Part shown: positions 60,801 to 64,000 of the stretch, piece after piece
Layout of the letters: each line of letters starts with the position of its first letter
How positions within the stretch are numbered: position 1 is the stretch's first letter
Source of the DNA: Blasia pusilla
Lineage: Eukaryota > Marchantiophyta > Marchantiopsida > Blasiales
NCBI GenBank assembly: GCA_050084515.1
Contig: CM114273.1
Span: 14,880,001 to 14,944,000, forward strand
Reading direction: 5' to 3'
DNA length: 64,000 nucleotides
Made by a program: the position numbers and the translations under genes
The notes under the pieces: generated by a model
What the model was told of the DNA's origin: nothing
The model's database searches: none
The model's input: the letters and a program-made list of their open reading frames with translations, nothing else

Positions 60801-63800
60801 GAAAAGTTATGTAATTGGAAACTGCAGAGGCAGGGCGTCTCCAATCAATTAATGGACCTTTTTCATTTGACTGTTCCACAAATGATGGACACTAAAGTTG
60901 TGTACATCTGTCTTTAGGGTGGTCCACTACCTGGGCAAAATGGGCCTATGAACGGGCATCCACAGGGTCCCATGACAGTTCCAAGTCAAATGGTGGGTCC
61001 AGGAATGTTACCACCAGCCCAGCAACAGGTGGGTACCAGCATTAGCGTTTCTTAGTTTCGATTCTAAGCCAGATCTGCAGAGGTTTTATTTCTTGCCTTA
61101 TTTCAATTGATGGGATTTGCTTCTTGATGTAGTAATAGAAATTTGAAGACTTTAACCAAATCTGAGGTGTTTGCACTTTCAGGGTTACTATCAGCCGCCA
61201 ACTACCCAAAGGCAGCCTCAAAGCTATGGGCAACAAACTTCTCCACAGCAGCAACCTTATGGACAACTGCCTGCACCTCAGCAACAGCCGCAGCAGCAGT
61301 CAACCCAGCAGCAGCAGATGTTGTCCATGCAACCACAATCGCAACAACCCCTGCAGCTTCCCCAAGTGCAAGGTGCACCTCAGCAGCAACATGCACAGCA
61401 ACTTCAACCACAACAGCAGCTGCAGTCACAGCAGCAATTACAACCTCAACAACAATTGCAGCCACAGCAGCAGTCACAGTCTCTTCTACAACCGCAGTCT
61501 CAGCAATCTCAACAACAGGCAACACAACAGCAGGCACAGCAGCAACAACCACAACAGCAACAGCAGGTTGTTGATTAGGTTTGACTTTCCAAGAGTAGTG
61601 TTTTCCGTGCACCTGAAGTCCCTGTATTCTCCCATGATCCAAGAGTTTAGGCCATTCATGTTTGATAGAATGCAAAAATTAATCAATTTTTGTTTAATGG
61701 GTCTTCTGGACAGGTATACTATCAACTACCGGCCATGCAACAGGTGCAACAACAAGTATGTGCCTTGATTTTTACTGTATATGATTACTGTATTAGCAAT
61801 TCTTTCAGATTTCAAAGATTTTTTTAAATGCAGCAGTAATAAAAAATGGAAGCAGTGGCAAATGGTAAGTGCAAAGCTAATGCATTTAATTGTGTGTCAC
61901 AGCCTTCGTGGTTGCTGCCAGTCCAGCCTCAGCCAGTGGCAGCCCTTCCTCCTCCACCAGCACTTCCTACCACTTGTGAATGGACAGAACACACTTCTCC
62001 TGAGGGCTATAAATATTATTACAATGGCTCTACTGGAGAAAGCAAGGTGGGAAGTAGTTAGTGCTTTTCTGTTCCACTTGTTTTAGTCTCTACGTACTGG
62101 GGTTTTAAATTGCATTTTCCTCAAATAGGATTACTTTGCATTAGCTTACCTTCAAGGACACTTTCAACTGTGTTCTGAAGAGTCAAATGTGTTTATGCCT
62201 TGTTATTTGTCAGTGGGAAAAGCCTGAGGAGCTTGCAGCATTTGAGCAGCAGCAGCAACAGCAGCAGCAAATACAACAAGCAGTTACAACACCGGTAATT
62301 AACTCTTCAGCTATATGAGTGATATCAGAAAAGGATCAGCATCTTACCTCAACGGGGACTTGAAATAATAGTCAAATTTGTCCCAGTGATCCCAAGCCTG
62401 GTGGTGGAAGGCTTTTTTGTCATGTCTACAGATTTGCCAGCTGTGCAGCAGGAGGCTCTGCATTTACCACAGATTTCTACCTTGTGGAAAAAATAAGTGA
62501 TTTTGTATGGATATGCAAGGACAGGAATGGAATCTAATCAGTATAATCTAGGATTTTGGTCTTACATGTAGCCATTTCAGCCTTGCATTTCAGACTCCAA
62601 AAGGAACACCTCTGTTATTGTTGGTCTAAGAAATTTGTGCTATTAAATTTGAGTAATGTTGTCTGATGGGAGTTTGAGGTTTTGTTGCAGCAATATTCTG
62701 GGTCCGCAGTCATCTCACAGCTTCCTATTCAGGTGCGGCGTTGAATTATTCCAGCTGTTGTTACTGCCAAAGTTATCTGTACTGTACAAATTTTAGTTCT
62801 AGTTCACTGTAACTGCGGGTCCACCACTGAAGTGGCTCCATGATATGGTTTCTGGCAGGGCTTAAGCTATGGCCAGCCTCAGCCTGCAAATGGTTCTGTA
62901 GATCAGCCTAGGCAACAGGTATGATTGTTGCTCTGTCCCTTGTGTCCCAAGGCATCGCTATTATACTTTTGAAGTACTGGTGTGCCTGAAATGATGGTTA
63001 AAAAGGGCAATGTGTATCTTGACACCAGGTCATGTTAACTTCACATGGCTAGATCCGATCATACATAATCTTGCCATATTTCAGATGCTCACTCTCAAAT
63101 AAATGTCTGCACTGTCATTCATTATTATTCTGTCAGAGGTCGTTGTATACAACCTCATCATTAAAAACTTAATGCCTAAACTAATAGAAAATGTAAACAT
63201 CAACCACATAGAGGAGAGTTCCCCAAAAGAGGTTTTTTAATGTAGCAAGCCAAGTTGAAACCAGTGAGGTTACCTTACTTGGTTGAAACTCTTGGGTTTT
63301 GTTGACCAAGTAAGAATCAATCAGGTCACCTTTCTTGGTTGAAGCTCTGGTATCCATATCATTTCGCCATCAGAATGAGCCGTTTATCCTTCAAATTTAG
63401 AACTAATTAACAGTGAAGCTTTCTGGAAGGACGTCACACAGTTATAGCTTCGGACCTGCATGAGATTGTGCGTGTGCCTGTCTGCCTTTCTCATGCTGGC
63501 CATGGTCTATGCAGGGACCTCCTGGTGCCAACTTATTTGTGTTCCGCATTCCTGATGACTTCACAGATGAGACCCTGAAAGAGACTTTTGGCCCCTTTGG
63601 TAATTATCCTCTGCTCTTGTAACCCGCTGGCACATAATGCTTCAAGGGTCTAATATGGCAATCTGTATGGGTGGCCTGAGTTCTATTAAATGCATCTGTT
63701 GCTTCTTGTGGCTTAGCCCACTCTGAAGCGCAACCCCAGAAAAACCGTTTCTACTCAATAACGGACTGCTCACACGAGGATATGCTAAATGGTAGGTTAC

Positions 63801-63892
63801 AAAACTGATGCTTTGGGGTGGCTCGTTGCAGGCAATGTCGTCAGTGCCAGAGTGGGCGTGGAAAGGGAAAGTGGCAGGAACAGGGGATTTGG
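54900..63892 (+). CDS. FCA: FCA-like RNA-binding protein, 5' part of gene (continues past window)
   Basis: Twenty coding exons: 54900-55176, 55509-55579, 56516-56594, 58478-58560, 58659-58710, 58896-58963, 59054-59120, 59452-59531, 59815-59879, 60003-60065, 60617-60782, 60918-61028, 61183-61566, 61714-61755, 61903-62046, 62214-62294, 62691-62732, 62859-62918, 63515-63599, 63832-63892; the next donor is GTGAGG. All introns are GT-AG and phases agree, giving at least 693 residues. The N-terminus is Gln-rich. RRM1 (about 100-183: KLFVGSVPRTISEEE, ALIKDKRTGQQQ) and RRM2 (191-272: KLFVGSLNKQATEKEI, GCAFIKYPT) match FCA strongly. Gly/Met/Pro-rich (280-394) and Gln-rich (395-540) segments follow, then the WW domain (560-592, CEWTEHTSPEGYKYYYN ... 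WEKPEEL). A third RRM begins near 648 (GPPGANLFVFRIPDDF ... RNRGFG). FCA promotes 3' processing at target genes with the FY component via its WW domain and acts in the nucleus. The third RRM is CELF/Bruno-like and absent from Arabidopsis FCA as I know it. Confidence 0.93.
56595..58477 (+). other. Intron 3 of the FCA-like gene
   Basis: At 1,883 bp this is the longest intron of the gene in the window. It splits RRM1 after KDKRTGQQQ. From memory, Arabidopsis FCA intron 3 is also long and lies in the RRM1-coding region, where FCA protein promotes premature polyadenylation (the FCA-beta transcript). I saw no decisive AATAAA here, so conserved regulation is only a hypothesis. Confidence 0.6.
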
Positions 63893-64000
63893 GTGAGGCT
63901 CCAAATTTAGACTCCCAGACAAACTTCATTGCAGCTAGGGCATATGTAGCATCAGAATAGAGTGATAATTACTTTGTGGTCTAACTATGACTTCCAAATT

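Noticed and set aside
61143-61768. Overlapping long frames (Thr/Ala-rich, Asn/Ser-rich, Val/Ala-rich) at 61.1-61.8 kb
   Set aside because: Shadows of the CAG/CAA-rich exon 13 of the FCA-like gene; only the Gln frame fits the splice phases.
61811-61864. Possible extra small FCA exon near TTTTTTAAATGCAGCAG
   Set aside because: Skipping it keeps phase 0 and the family sequence; reading it gives an immediate stop or an unrelated peptide.

Overview
The window is nuclear DNA of a land plant. Two spliced host genes, both for RNA-processing proteins, sit in a large field of transposable-element remains. The FCA-like gene has an architecture unlike the angiosperm protein, and several mobile-element families look atypical for flowering plants. 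A seed-free lineage (bryophyte, lycophyte or fern) is therefore my tentative guess; nothing here fixes the species.

Layout. 1-4138: a decayed Ty3/gypsy element on the minus strand (gag, protease, RT, RNase H; LTR and tRNA-iMet primer site at 3787-4138), cut by the window edge. 4139-9013: no gene that I can support. 9014-18968, minus: the U11/U12-35K minor-spliceosome gene in eight coding exons. Its third intron holds a young 5.4-kb Ty1/copia element (11716-17102) with near-identical LTRs and a 5-bp target duplication. 19-24 kb: diverged ~600-bp repeats interrupted by a 1.26-kb LTR-like repeat. 24.5-28.8 kb: a degenerate Helitron (Rep and PIF1-like helicase), followed by a second LTR-like copy. 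31-37 kb: AT-rich, mostly unrecognised, with a copia 3' end. 37-46 kb: a mosaic of decayed mobile ORFs (one with a motif resembling N4/N6 methyltransferases, one transposase-like), peppered with a palindromic repeat built on GCAACCCGTCGG / CCGACGGGTTGC.

46.2-51.5 kb, plus: the most striking object, a Ty3/gypsy element whose polyprotein carries a cytosine-5 DNA methyltransferase domain between protease and reverse transcriptase. The motif layout is DNMT3-like. From about 46.7 to 51.2 kb the reading frame is unbroken by frameshifts but interrupted by many TAG/TGA stops, a pattern expected from C-to-T decay at methylated CG and CHG sites. It is followed by LTR-like direct repeats and a (TG)54 tract.

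54.9 kb to the window end, plus: an FCA-like gene, twenty coding exons so far. The order is RRM1, RRM2, Gly/Met/Pro-rich and Gln-rich segments, a WW domain, and then a third CELF/Bruno-type RRM. Arabidopsis FCA lacks that last RRM as I know it. Intron 3, the longest intron, lies inside RRM1, as I recall is the case for the intron in Arabidopsis used for autoregulatory premature polyadenylation.

All exon borders were read by hand from GT-AG sites, reading phase and family similarity. No alignment or database search was run.
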